This document shows positions 17,077 through 25,331 of a stretch of 64,000 nucleotides of DNA, in pieces. Under the pieces are notes generated by a model. It was not told the DNA's origin, ran no database searches, and saw only the letters and a program-made list of their open reading frames with translations. The stretch lies in the NCBI GenBank assembly GCA_963715575.1, contig OY970250.1, positions 62,001 to 126,000 of the forward strand, in the 5' to 3' direction. Source of the stretch: AC-32 sp963715575 (GTDB lineage Bacteria > Actinomycetota > Thermoleophilia > Gaiellales > Gaiellaceae). How positions within the stretch are numbered: the stretch's first letter is position 1; each line of letters starts with the position of its first letter. Made by a program: the position numbers and the translations under genes.

Positions 17077-18069
17077 CTAGCCCTGCGGCCTCACCCCCCT
17101 GTAGAGACCGTGGGCCTCCGCAACCGCCCCGACGAGCTCGAGCTCGGCCAGCGCCGTCGCCACGGCCGCGGCGTCGAGGCCCGTCTCGCGAATGAGCCCG
17201 TCGATTCCACTCGGCTCGCGCACGAGCGCCTCGAGCACGCGGGCGGGCGTCTCGCCGAGCTCCGGTGCCGGGGCAGACACAGCGTCGACGCCCAGCGCTT
17301 CGAGCACGTCCTCCGGCGAGGTGAGCGGCGTCGCGCCCAAACGCAGCAGCGCGTTGGTTCCGGCCGAGAGCGCCGAGGTGATTTCGCCGGGCACGGCGAA
17401 GACCTCGCGGCCGACCTCGAGCGCGAAGTCGGCGGTGATCAGGGCGCCGCTGCGCTCGCGAGCCTCGACCACGACCGTGGCGGCGGCGAGCCCGGCGATG
17501 ATCCGGTTGCGAGCCGGGAACCTCCAGGGCGCGGGCTCGACGCCGGGCGCGTACTCCGAGACGACGAGGCCCTGCTCGGCGATGCGACCCGCAAGCTCGG
17601 CGTGGGCGGCCGGGTAGTCGCGATCGACGCCGCAGCCGAGCACCGCCACCGTGCGACCGCGTGACTCGAGCGCACCGCGGTGCGCCTCGCCGTCGATTCC
17701 CCGCGCGAGGCCGCTGACGACGACGAGGCCGGCCGCCGCCAGCTCCCGCCCCAGCAGGCGCGCGACCTGCGACCCGTATGACGAGCAGGCTCGCGCGCCG
17801 ACGATCGCGACTCCACGCTGCCCGAGCAGCTCAACCACTCCGGAGCCACGCAGGAACAAGCCCGGGGGCGGGTCGTGCAGCTCGCGCAGCGCGGACGGAT
17901 AGAGCACCTCGCCGCGTCCGACGAACCGCAGGCCCCGAGCCGCGAGCGAGGAGCGAAAGGCCGCCTCGTCGAAGCTCCGGCGGAAGCGCTCGAACCGTCG
18001 CTCGCGCGGGTCCTCGACCACATGGCCGCCCGTCTCCGCCGCGAAGGCCGCGAGGACGAGGTCGCTCAC
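17077..18069 (-). CDS. dprA: DNA-processing protein DprA
   Basis: The protein is 330 residues. The Rossmann-like core carries VAIVGARACSSYG, VVSGLARGIDGEAHRGAL, TVAVLGCGVDRDYPAAH and FPARNRIIAGLA, the standard DprA/Smf ssDNA-binding and RecA-loading motifs. A C-terminal winged-helix (DprA_WH-like) segment covers about the last 70 residues. GTG at 18069 overlaps the TGA of comM in a GTGA junction. The frame is open further upstream but is antisense-like within comM. DprA and ComM form a DNA-uptake/recombination pair. Confidence 0.92.
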   Translation of the reverse strand: MSDLVLAAFAAETGGHVVEDPRERRFERFRRSFDEAAFRSSLAARGLRFVGRGEVLYPSALRELHDPPPGLFLRGSGVVELLGQRGVAIVGARACSSYGSQVARLLGRELAAAGLVVVSGLARGIDGEAHRGALESRGRTVAVLGCGVDRDYPAAHAELAGRIAEQGLVVSEYAPGVEPAPWRFPARNRIIAGLAAATVVVEARERSGALITADFALEVGREVFAVPGEITSALSAGTNALLRLGATPLTSPEDVLEALGVDAVSAPAPELGETPARVLEALVREPSGIDGLIRETGLDAAAVATALAELELVGAVAEAHGLYRGVRPQG

Positions 18070-19534
18070 GGCGTCCCGAGCTCCGTCGGCGAGCGGTACG
18101 AGAGCGCTTCCGCGACCTGGGCCTTGCCGACTTCCTCCGCGCCCGCGAGCAGCGCGATCGTCCGCGCCACCCGCGCGACTCTCGCGCGCCCGCGGGCGGA
18201 CAAGGGCAGCCGCTCGACCGCGCGGCTCAACAGCTCGTTTGCCTCGCGCGACCGCCACAGTGGCTCTCCCCGCGCGCGTTCGCGCGCGACCGTGACCCGC
18301 TCGCGCACCGCCTCCGAGCGTTCTCCTGGAGCAGCTTCGAGCTCGCGGGCCCGCGGGCGGGCACCGTCACCACCAGGTCGAAGCGATCGAGCAGCGCTCG
18401 CGACAACTTGTCCCGGTACGCGGCGAGGCGGGCCGCGGAGCAGGAGCACTCGGCCGCGGGGTCGCCGCGCGCGCCGCAGGGGCAAAGGTTCATCGTCGCG
18501 ACGAGCTGGAAGCGAGCCGGGAAGACGATCTTGCCGCCGACCCGTGCGATCGAGATCGACCCGTCCTCCAGCGGCTGGCGTAGGGCCTCGAGCGCGTTGC
18601 GCGGGAACTCGGCCAGCTCGTCGAGGAAGAGCATCCCGCGATGCGCGAGGCTCGCCTCGCCGGGCCGTGGCGACGAGCCGCCGCCGACGATCGAGGCAAC
18701 CGACGCCGTATGGTGCGGCGCCCGAAAGGGCGGCACGGACACGAGCGGCCTGCCCGGCGGGAGGAGCCCCGCGACGGAATGGATCCGCGTCACCTCCAAC
18801 GCCTCGTCGGGCGGAAGGCGCGGCAGGATTCCCGGCAGCCGCCGCGCGAGCATCGTCTTGCCCGTGCCCGGCGGCCCGCCGAGCAGCAGGTTATGGCCGC
18901 CCGCCGCCGCGAGCTCGAGCGCCCGCCGCGCTCGCTCTTGCCCGCGCACCTCGGCGAGATCGGGCCCGGCGGGCTCGGAGCCGTTCAGCGGCGACGGCGC
19001 GAGCTCGTCGGGCGGAGGCGGCTGCCACTCGCCGCGTAAGTAGGCCACCGCCTCCGCCAGGTGGTGCAACGGCACCGGCTCGATGCCGGCCAGCGCCGCC
19101 TCGGCCGCGCACTCCGCGGCGCACAGGAGCCGAGAGAGCCCAGCCTGCCGCGCGCCCTCGGCAGCCGCGAGCACTCCGCCGACCGGCCGCAGCCGCCCGT
19201 CCAGCGCGAGCTCGCCGACCGCCGCGTGCCCGCCCAGCGCCTCGGAGGGTACCTGCCGGGAGGCCGCCAGCACGGCGAGCGCGATCGGCAGGTCGAACCC
19301 CGAACCCTCCTTCCGCAGCTCGGCAGGCGCGAGGTTGACCGTGATCCGCCGCACGGGCCACTCGAGCTCGGCCGACGCGATTCCCGAGCGGACGCGTTCC
19401 TTCGCTTCCTGGCAGGCACGGTCGGCGAGACCGACGATCGCGAACGCCGGCACGCCGAGCTGCAGGTGCGCCTCGACCTCGACGCGGCGGGCGTCGAGCC
19501 CTACGAGCGCGTGCGTCACGGTGCGGGCGAGCAC
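18066..19534 (-). pseudogene. comM: comM/yifB-like Mg-chelatase family ATPase, frameshifted
   Basis: The first frame (19534 down to about 18361) encodes the ComM N-domain and the AAA+ core with Walker A GGPPGTGKTMLARRLP and DRFDLVVTVP. The C-terminal domain, from RELEAAPGERSEAVRERV to EALSYRS, is in another frame and ends at 18066. Adding one C to the CCC run at 18361-18359 (read on the minus strand) restores an uninterrupted ComM of about 489 residues. The change is therefore a single-base deletion, either a real mutation or a sequencing error. The gene has a CAGACA-17-TAGCTT promoter with GTG six bases after the -10. ComM is a helicase aiding branch migration in transformation. Confidence 0.85.
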
Positions 19535-19540
19535 AGGTCC

Positions 19541-19573
19541 AAGCTAGGCCCGAACCTCACGCGTGTCTGTGAC
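19541..19573 (-). promoter_or_regulatory. promoter, CAGACA-17-TAGCTT type, for comM (leaderless)
   Basis: On the minus strand GTCACAGACACG occupies 19573-19562, its CAGACA is 17 bases from TAGCTT (19546-19541), and only six bases separate the -10 element from the GTG start of comM. The transcript should therefore begin at or next to the start codon. Of the four matching elements in the window this one is the best placed relative to a gene. Confidence 0.6.
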
Positions 19574-19597
19574 GGCTTTGTGCAGAAAGTGAAACGT

Positions 19598-20779
19598 CTA
19601 GGCCCGCGCGACAAGCACGTCTTCGAAGAACTCGCCCGCGCGCCGGCCCGTGCGGCGGTTCACGTGCCGCCGGTAGCGCTCCTCGAGCCGCAGCCCGGCC
19701 CGCTCCAAGATCTCCGGGTAGAGCTCGCGGCGGTCGTTGATCACGATCACGACCGGCGCGCCAGGCCGCAACGAGCCACGCACGTTCGCCAGCACCGCCG
19801 CCACACCTTCGACGTACGCGGCCAGCGCCGCGCGAGATGACCCCTTCCCCAGCTCGAGTTCGCGGAACTCCTCCAGCCCGAGCAGCTCGTACGCGTAGCG
19901 GTGCTGCTCGTGGTAGTCGATCAGGCCCGGATAAGGCGGCGAGGTGACGACGCCCTCGAAGCCGGAGCCGAAGTCGAGCTCGCGCGCGTCGCCGTGCAGC
20001 ACGACCGCCTCGCGCCCGCGCGTACGCACGCGCGCGAACTCCTTCACGCGGGTGAGCGTGTCGAGCGCGTAGCGGCGCAGGAAGCGGCGAGCCTCGCCGA
20101 CCGGCCTGCACTCGCGCCGGTGCTTGTGGCACCAATACGGCGTCTTCTGCGGCTTCCGCGGGAAGTCGAGGTCGAAGTGGGTCGTCCGCCGCGCCGATCG
20201 CGCCGCGCGCGCCAGCACGACTTTCAGCACGTCGGCATGCTCGTAGTCGTCGACGAGGGCGCGGAAGAAGAGCAGCTCCGCGGCCGCCTGCGGCGCGTAC
20301 CAGTCCCGGACGAAGGTCGAGACCTGGCCACTCGGCCGCGCGAGCTCGAAGCGGTCGAGCCGGGCGAGCGCGTCCCGCAACTCGTGCTCGAGCACGAACG
20401 GATTGTACTCCCGCGTCTTCACGCGCATCAGCAGGCAGTTGAACGGCGCCACGTCCGCGCCGGTCGCGTCGTAGCCGGACTCGAGCGCCTGCACGAGCGT
20501 CGTCCCCGAGCCCGCAAACGGGTCGAGCACGCGGCCGCCACCCGCAAGATGGCGCGAAAGCAGCGCCTCGACCAGCTGCGGGATGAACTTGCCGAGGTAC
20601 GGGTGCAGCCGGTTGACGTGCTTCGTCCGCTCCCGCTCGGGGAGGTCGGACTCGGACCACGAGAGATCGAGGTCGATGCGCCGGTAGAGCGCGTCCTGGG
20701 TCGAGGCCACCCGCCGCAGTTCGCCGGAGACGGAAACCTTCCTCGTGCCGCCCGCCGTTCGCGGTAGCGTTTTCGGCAA
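19598..20779 (-). CDS. DNA methyltransferase (N4/N6 amino type)
   Basis: The protein is about 393 residues, with the AdoMet motif DPFAGSGTT at residues 86-94 and the catalytic TSPPYPG near residue 284. This is the beta-class order found in type II and orphan DNA adenine or cytosine-N4 methylases. A basic segment with WCHKHRREC between the motifs could bind metal or DNA. No restriction endonuclease gene is adjacent. The TTG at 20779 shares its base with the start of the divergent cyclase, so a later start (for example GTG at 20710) is quite possible. Confidence 0.75.
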   Translation of the reverse strand: MPKTLPRTAGGTRKVSVSGELRRVASTQDALYRRIDLDLSWSESDLPERERTKHVNRLHPYLGKFIPQLVEALLSRHLAGGGRVLDPFAGSGTTLVQALESGYDATGADVAPFNCLLMRVKTREYNPFVLEHELRDALARLDRFELARPSGQVSTFVRDWYAPQAAAELLFFRALVDDYEHADVLKVVLARAARSARRTTHFDLDFPRKPQKTPYWCHKHRRECRPVGEARRFLRRYALDTLTRVKEFARVRTRGREAVVLHGDARELDFGSGFEGVVTSPPYPGLIDYHEQHRYAYELLGLEEFRELELGKGSSRAALAAYVEGVAAVLANVRGSLRPGAPVVIVINDRRELYPEILERAGLRLEERYRRHVNRRTGRRAGEFFEDVLVARA

Positions 20780-21573
20780 TGGCGAAGCAGAACGTTGAGG
20801 AGATGTGGCGGCGGATGCTGACCGGCGACTACCCGGGTCTCCAGCGGATGCGCCGCATGTGGGGAGCTCTGCCCTCGGACCCGCGCTGCAAGCTCTGCAA
20901 CGCGCCGTTCCGCGGCCCTGGCGGCGTGCTGACGCGAGTGCTCGCGTTCGGGCCGTCGCCGCTGAACCGGCGCCTCTGCAGATGGTGCATCCGCTCGATC
21001 CACAAGCATCCGGGCGGAGCCGAGATCGAGCTCTCGGTGCTCTTCGTGGACGTGCGCGGCTCGACCTCGATCGCCGAGGAGCTGCCGCCCGGCGAGTACT
21101 CTAAGCTGCTGGCCCGCTTCTACGGCGTGGCTGCCGAGGCGATCGACGACCACAACGGGATCGTCGACAAGTTCGTCGGCGACGGCGCCCTCGCGCTCTT
21201 CATCCCGGGCTTCGCCGGCAGCGAGCACGCCGCAGCCGCGATCGCCGCCGCCCGCGACCTGATGGATCGCACCGGGAACGACGGAGCCGACGCCTGGGTT
21301 CCGATCGGAGTCGGCATTCACACCGGGCCGTCGTTCGTCGGCAGCATCGGCGAGGGCGACGCGCTGGACTTCACGGCACTCGGCGACACGGTCAACGTGG
21401 CGTCACGGCTGACTGGGCTTGCCGCCGCGGGCGAAACGCTCGTCAGCACCGAGGCTGCCGAGGCAGGCCACCTCGAGACGGCAATCCTCGAGCGACGGAC
21501 GTTGGAGCTCCGAGGACGCGACCGCCCGCTCGACGCGTGGGTCGCGAGCGCACGCGTCGGCGCGCCCTCCTAG
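20779..21573 (+). CDS. class III adenylate/guanylate cyclase with N-terminal zinc-ribbon-like domain
   Basis: The protein is 264 residues. Four cysteines (CKLC at 37-40, CRWC at 67-70) form a likely zinc site before the cyclase domain. The domain has the metal aspartates in LFVDVRGST (Asp91) and KFVGDGALALF (Asp135), Lys131 for substrate recognition and the transition-state pair in TVNVASRL. No membrane segment or other sensor is seen, so the product is probably a soluble cyclase. TAGCGT ends eight bases before the ATG and no Shine-Dalgarno is present. Whether it makes cAMP cannot be proved from sequence. Confidence 0.85.
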   Translation: MAKQNVEEMWRRMLTGDYPGLQRMRRMWGALPSDPRCKLCNAPFRGPGGVLTRVLAFGPSPLNRRLCRWCIRSIHKHPGGAEIELSVLFVDVRGSTSIAEELPPGEYSKLLARFYGVAAEAIDDHNGIVDKFVGDGALALFIPGFAGSEHAAAAIAAARDLMDRTGNDGADAWVPIGVGIHTGPSFVGSIGEGDALDFTALGDTVNVASRLTGLAAAGETLVSTEAAEAGHLETAILERRTLELRGRDRPLDAWVASARVGAPS

Positions 21574-21902
21574 AAGGCGCCTGCCACCCGTTCGAGGCGG
21601 CCGTCGCGAACGGCGACGACGTCGAAGCGCGCCTCGAGCCCGGACGCCTCGGGATGCGCGGCGAGCCACGCCTCGGCGGCTCGGCGCAGGCGGCGCTGCT
21701 TCTCCTCGGTGACCATCTCCAGCGGGTCGCCCCTCCCCGCTCCGCCCTTCGCCTTCACCTCGACGAACGCGAGCCGCCGCCCGCGGCGAACGACCAGGTC
21801 GAGCTCGTTGCCGCCGGTCCAGACGTTGCGCTCGAGGATCCGGTAGCCGCGCAGGCGGTAGAACCACCACGCGCGCCGCTCGGCCGTGCGGCCGGCAGCG
21901 AC
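21570..21902 (-). CDS. YraN/UPF0102 family endonuclease-like protein, start unresolved
   Basis: The frame gives RRAWWFYRLRGYRILERNV, then GNELDLVVRRGRRLAFVEVKAKGG and QRRLRRAAEAWLA, which is the whole UPF0102 fold with the E-x(n)-D/E-V-K nuclease-like motif. The family averages about 115-120 residues, so translation must begin near 21900, just after the rnhB stop. No ATG, GTG or TTG is in frame there. The first GTG (21758) would delete half the protein. Either a rare start codon (GTC at 21902, or ACG slightly later) or a small sequence error is involved. The family is linked to rnhB in many genomes. Confidence 0.65.
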   Translation of the reverse strand, partial: VAAGRTAERRAWWFYRLRGYRILERNVWTGGNELDLVVRRGRRLAFVEVKAKGGAGRGDPLEMVTEEKQRRLRRAAEAWLAAHPEASGLEARFDVVAVRDGRLERVAGAF

Positions 21903-21906
21903 AGTA

Positions 21907-22536
21907 CTAGGCGTAACAGAGCGCGTTGAAGCTGCGACGGTGGATCTCCGACGGGCCGATCTCGCGCACCACCGCCGAGTGGCCAGGCGTGATGTAGCCG
22001 ACGTGCGAGCGGAAGCCGTACGCCGGGTAGAGCGCGTCCATCCGCCGCATCATCCGGTCGCGCGTCACCTTCGCCACGATCGACGCCGCCGCGATCGCCG
22101 CGCTCTTCTCGTCGCCGTCGACGACCGCGCGGTGCTCGGGCGCAAGCGGCCCGAGCCGGAAGCCGTCGACCAGGCAGACCTCGGCCGGCGGCGTCAGCTC
22201 GGCCAGCACCGAACGCAGGCCGGCGAGGTTCGAGCGGTGCAGGCCGGCGCGGTCGATCTGCGAGGACGGGACCGCGCGCACGACCACCCGCTCGGCGCAG
22301 CCGATCACGGCGCGGTAGAGCTCCTCGCGCTCGGACTCGCTGCACTGCTTCGAGTCGTTCAGGCAGGCGAGCGGGCGAACCTTGTGGTCGCGCAGCTTTG
22401 CGTAGTCGAGCAGCACGCCCGCCACGAGCAGCGGCCCGGCGAGCGGCCCGCGCCCCGCCTCGTCGGCGCCGGCCACGAAGCGCGCACCGAGCTTGCGGTC
22501 GAACTGGAGGAGCTTGCGTCCGGTGCGACGGGCCAC
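21907..22536 (-). CDS. rnhB: ribonuclease HII
   Basis: This 209-residue enzyme has the catalytic residues in AGADEAGRGPLAGP, VDGDEKSAAIAAASIVAKVTRD and the C-terminal HHGYITPGHS-like segment (HVGYITPGHS). It removes ribonucleotides and RNA primers from DNA. GTG at 22536 is preceded at seven bases by TATCCT. TGGGCA lies 17 bases further upstream, giving a complete promoter inside the short gap after rplS and a leaderless mRNA. Confidence 0.93.
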   Translation of the reverse strand: MARRTGRKLLQFDRKLGARFVAGADEAGRGPLAGPLLVAGVLLDYAKLRDHKVRPLACLNDSKQCSESEREELYRAVIGCAERVVVRAVPSSQIDRAGLHRSNLAGLRSVLAELTPPAEVCLVDGFRLGPLAPEHRAVVDGDEKSAAIAAASIVAKVTRDRMMRRMDALYPAYGFRSHVGYITPGHSAVVREIGPSEIHRRSFNALCYA

Positions 22537-22590
22537 GGGCGCGAGGATAGCGCCGCGCTCAGCCGGTGCCCAGCACTCGTGACGCTTTCG

Positions 22591-23178
22591 TTACTCCTCG
22601 GTGACCAGCTCGGCCGGCTCGGGCTCGGGCTCGACCGCGGACTCGGGCTCGGGGCCCGGCTCCTCCGCCGTCGGCTCCTCGACGGCCGGCTCCTCGGCGG
22701 CCGGCTCTTCCGCGGGAGCCTCCTCCACCTCGGCGGCTTCCGCGGCCTCGGCGACCAGCTCCTCGTCCACCTCTTCACCCTCGGCGGGCATCGCGCCGGC
22801 CGACACGAGCAGCTCCGACTCCGGCAGGGCAACGCCGCGCCGTGCGCGCACGCGTGCCCGCTTGCCGACCTTGCCGCGCAGGTAGTAGAGCTTCGCGCGG
22901 TTGACGTCGCCGATCGCGGTCACCTCGATGCGCTCGATTTTCGGCGAGTGCACCGGGAAGGTCCGCTCGACGCCGACGCCGAACGACTGCTTGCGCACGG
23001 TGAACGTCTCCCGCACGCCGGCGCCTTGGCGCTTGAGGACGACTCCCTCGAAGACCTGCACACGTCGGCGCTGGCCCTCGATCACCTGGAAATGCACGCG
23101 GACCGTGTCCCCGGCCTTGAACGGCGGCAGGTTCGTCCGCAGCTGCTGTTGCTCGAGGCTGTCGATCACTTTGCTCAT
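22591..23178 (-). CDS. rplS: 50S ribosomal protein L19 with acidic C-terminal extension
   Basis: Residues 1-115 are a normal L19 (GDTVRVHFQVIEGQRRRVQ, FEGVVLKRQG, HSPKIERIEV, RAKLYYLRGK). Residues from about 130 to 195 form an additional Glu/Pro/Ala-rich tail made of repeated EEPA-like units, giving 195 residues instead of the usual 115-120. A TAGCAT hexamer overlapping the stop of the second lepB should give a short leader that folds as GGCCC-GAC-GGGCC. The function of the acidic tail is unknown. Confidence 0.92.
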   Translation of the reverse strand: MSKVIDSLEQQQLRTNLPPFKAGDTVRVHFQVIEGQRRRVQVFEGVVLKRQGAGVRETFTVRKQSFGVGVERTFPVHSPKIERIEVTAIGDVNRAKLYYLRGKVGKRARVRARRGVALPESELLVSAGAMPAEGEEVDEELVAEAAEAAEVEEAPAEEPAAEEPAVEEPTAEEPGPEPESAVEPEPEPAELVTEE

Positions 23179-23185
23179 AGAAAGA

Positions 23186-23212
23186 GGCCCGTCGGGCCGA
23201 CGCGGAATGCTA
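23186..23212 (-). promoter_or_regulatory. rplS promoter element and leader hairpin
   Basis: TAGCAT (read 23212 to 23207) starts with the TAG stop of the upstream lepB copy. The short leader then contains GGCCC (23198-23194) and GGGCC (23190-23186) around a three-base loop. TCTTTCT leads to the ATG at 23178. The hairpin followed by pyrimidines resembles a weak terminator but lies directly before the start codon, so it may regulate L19. Confidence 0.4.
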
Positions 23213-23824
23213 GCGGAGGCTGATTCGGTTCGGAGGCCAGTAGGTCGCGAAGACGGGGCCGATCAGGTTCTTGCGCGGCACCGAGCCCCAGCGCCGCGAG
23301 TCGCACGAGTCGCCGCGGTTGTCGCCCATGAAGAAGTACTGCCCGAACGGCACGCGCCAGGTCTCCTCCCGGTTGAGGACGTCGCGGTCGCGGCGCTTCC
23401 GCTCGATGTACGGCTCGTCCAGCTTCTTGTGGTCGATCCAGATGAAGCCCTTCTCGTCCTCCTGGACGAGCTCGCCCGGGAGGCCGATCAGCCGCTTGAC
23501 GAAGATGCCGCCCTCGCCGCACTCCTCCTTCGCCGCGGGGGGCGTCTCGAAGACGACGATCTCGCCGCGGTGCGGGTCCCGGAAGCGGTAGATGAAGCGG
23601 TTGGCGAGCACGCGGTCGGAGAAGCGCGACTCGCAGCCCTGGCCGGGCCGCGCGCAGTGCAGCGTCGGCTCCATCGACGCCGACGGGATCTTGTACGGGT
23701 TGACGACCCACGTCTTGATCGCGAGCACGAGCCCGATCGCGGCGGCGATCGTCACGATCCAGTCGATCGCGATCTGCCAAGACCTCGGCAGGCCCGCGGT
23801 CAGCCGGTCGAGCGGGTTTCTCAG
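23210..23824 (-). CDS. lepB: signal peptidase I, second tandem copy
   Basis: One membrane segment (DWIVTIAAAIGLVLAIKTWVV) precedes the catalytic serine in IPSASMEPTL. FRDPHRGEIVVF, the lysine in VKRLIGLPGE and FFMGDNRGDSCDSR follow, all conserved LepB boxes. The protein is about 75 percent identical by eye to the copy immediately upstream, beginning at NPLDRLTAGLPR. No canonical start covers this region. CTG at 23824 overlaps the TGA of the first copy, and the first GTG (23755) falls inside the membrane segment. The start is therefore uncertain. Confidence 0.85.
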   Translation of the reverse strand: MRNPLDRLTAGLPRSWQIAIDWIVTIAAAIGLVLAIKTWVVNPYKIPSASMEPTLHCARPGQGCESRFSDRVLANRFIYRFRDPHRGEIVVFETPPAAKEECGEGGIFVKRLIGLPGELVQEDEKGFIWIDHKKLDEPYIERKRRDRDVLNREETWRVPFGQYFFMGDNRGDSCDSRRWGSVPRKNLIGPVFATYWPPNRISLR

Positions 23825-24579
23825 TGGAGCGCGATGCGGTTCGGCGGCCAGTACGTGGCGAACACCTTGCCGATCAGGTTCTTGCGCGGCACGGAGCCCC
23901 AACGGCGGGAGTCGCACGACTCGCCACGGTTGTCGCCCATGAAGAAGTAGCTCCCCTTGGGCACGTGCCAGGTGCCGGTGGTGGAGTCGCGGGCCCGCCG
24001 GTCGGGCTTGATGTAGGACTCCTTCAGCCGCTCGCCGTTGATGTAGACGAAGCCCCCGTCCCGCTCGGTGACCGTGTCGCCGGGCAGGCCGATCAGCCGC
24101 TTGACGAACGTGCCGCTGGCGCCGCACATCTCCTGCGCGGCGTGCGGGGTGTTGAAGACCACGATCTCGCCCCGGCGCGGATCCCGGAAGTGGTAGATGA
24201 ACCGGTTCGCGAGCACGCGGTCGGAGAGGCGAGCCTCGCAGCCCTGCCCCGGGCGCGCGCAGTGCAGCGTCGGCTCCATCGAGGACGACGGGATCCGGTA
24301 CGGGTTGACCACCCACGCCTTGATCGCGAGCACGATCGCGATCGCGCCGGCGATGGTCACGATCCAGTCGATCGCGATCCGCCACGGGCGCGGCAGCCCT
24401 GCCGTCAGCCGGTCGAGCGGGTTGTGCGAGTGGTGGTGCTCCTGCTGCGAGGGCTGGAGCAGCGGCGGGTAGTTCGGCGGCGGGTACTGCGAGCGGTAGT
24501 CGTCGACCGGGCTCTCGTCGGTCGGGCGGTCGTCGCCGGTCACGGCGCGCTCCTCAGTCGGCTCTGTTCCATCCGCCAC
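23821..24579 (-). CDS. lepB: signal peptidase I, first tandem copy
   Basis: This 252-residue protein has a 60-residue cytoplasmic Pro/Tyr/Gln-rich N-terminus, one membrane segment (about 68-91), the catalytic serine at residue 100 in IPSSSMEPTL, the lysine in VKRLIGLPGD and GDNRGESCDSR. It cleaves signal peptides from exported proteins at the outer face of the membrane. GTG at 24579 has AGGAG upstream and lies inside the end of trmD. It is followed without a gap by a second copy, evidently a tandem duplication. Confidence 0.92.
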   Translation of the reverse strand: MADGTEPTEERAVTGDDRPTDESPVDDYRSQYPPPNYPPLLQPSQQEHHHSHNPLDRLTAGLPRPWRIAIDWIVTIAGAIAIVLAIKAWVVNPYRIPSSSMEPTLHCARPGQGCEARLSDRVLANRFIYHFRDPRRGEIVVFNTPHAAQEMCGASGTFVKRLIGLPGDTVTERDGGFVYINGERLKESYIKPDRRARDSTTGTWHVPKGSYFFMGDNRGESCDSRRWGSVPRKNLIGKVFATYWPPNRIALH

Positions 24580-25199
24580 TCGTCGATTCTCCTGTGGTCC
24601 CCCGACAGCAAGACATCCGGCACCCGCCAGCCTCGGAACTCGGACGGGCGCGTGTAGTGAGGGTACTCGAGCCCGCCGTCGAGCTCGGCGGAGAAGCTCT
24701 CGACCAGGCCGGACTCCGCGCTGCCGAGCGCCCCCGGCAGCCGCCTTGCGATCGCATCGAGGACGACCATCGCCGGCAGCTCGCCGCCCGAGAGCACGTA
24801 CGGGCCGATCGAGATCGCGTCCGAGGCGAGGTGGATGCCGACGCGCTCGTCGAAGCCCTCGAAGCGGGCCGAGAGCAGCGTCAGCCGTTCCTCCTGCGCC
24901 AGCTCCTCGACCACGTCCTGGGTCAGCTGACGGCCCTGCGGGGTCAGTGCGACCACGCGATGCCCGGGCGCGCCGCCGTAGACCGCATCGAGCGCGGCCG
25001 CGACCACGTCCACGCGCAGCACCATCCCCGCGCCGCCGCCGTAGGGCTCGTCGTCGACCTGGCCGTTGGCGAGCGGCGTGTAGTCACGGTAGTTGAGCAG
25101 GCGCAGCTTGAGCTCCTCACCGAGCACGGCAGCGACAGGACGCTGCTCCGTGAGCCAGGCGAACGCATGTGGAAGGAGTGTGAAGACGTCGAGCTGCAC
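24540..25199 (-). CDS. trmD: tRNA (guanine-N1-)-methyltransferase TrmD
   Basis: This 219-residue SPOUT methyltransferase has LDVFTLLP at the start, NYRDYTP, DDEPYGGGAGMVL and the knot segment SIGPYVLSGGELPAM. It methylates G37 of tRNAs reading CNN and GGN-type codons to prevent frameshifting. GTG at 25199 has TAACCT 18 bases upstream, suggesting a promoter in the 130-base gap after rimM. It overlaps lepB by 40 bases. Confidence 0.95.
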   Translation of the reverse strand: MQLDVFTLLPHAFAWLTEQRPVAAVLGEELKLRLLNYRDYTPLANGQVDDEPYGGGAGMVLRVDVVAAALDAVYGGAPGHRVVALTPQGRQLTQDVVEELAQEERLTLLSARFEGFDERVGIHLASDAISIGPYVLSGGELPAMVVLDAIARRLPGALGSAESGLVESFSAELDGGLEYPHYTRPSEFRGWRVPDVLLSGDHRRIDEWRMEQSRLRSAP

Positions 25200-25278
25200 A
25201 GGAAGAGCCGGGAACGCAGGTTAGCTACGAAGGTCGGTAGAGGGGCAATTGGTGCGGATCCAAGGCAGTGCGTTGAAC

Positions 25279-25331
25279 GGCCGCGCCGGCAAAGCCGACA
25301 CGGCCTCTAGGCGGCATCGCAAGCGAACGCC
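25279..25331. repeat. two-hairpin intergenic element, copy 1
   Basis: GGCCGCGCCGGC (25279-25290) and GCCGACACGGCC (25294-25305) flank AAA. On the minus strand the two mismatches become G-U pairs, so an RNA from the rimM-trmD strand forms a full twelve-pair stem. A second hairpin with the core GCGGCATCGCAAGCGA lies directly after the rimM stop. That 16-base core recurs exactly near 44452. The remainder of the 130-base gap holds only the trmD promoter. Confidence 0.55.

Noticed and set aside
19598..21573. Restriction-modification system
   Set aside because: Only the methylase is present; the neighbouring gene is a nucleotide cyclase.
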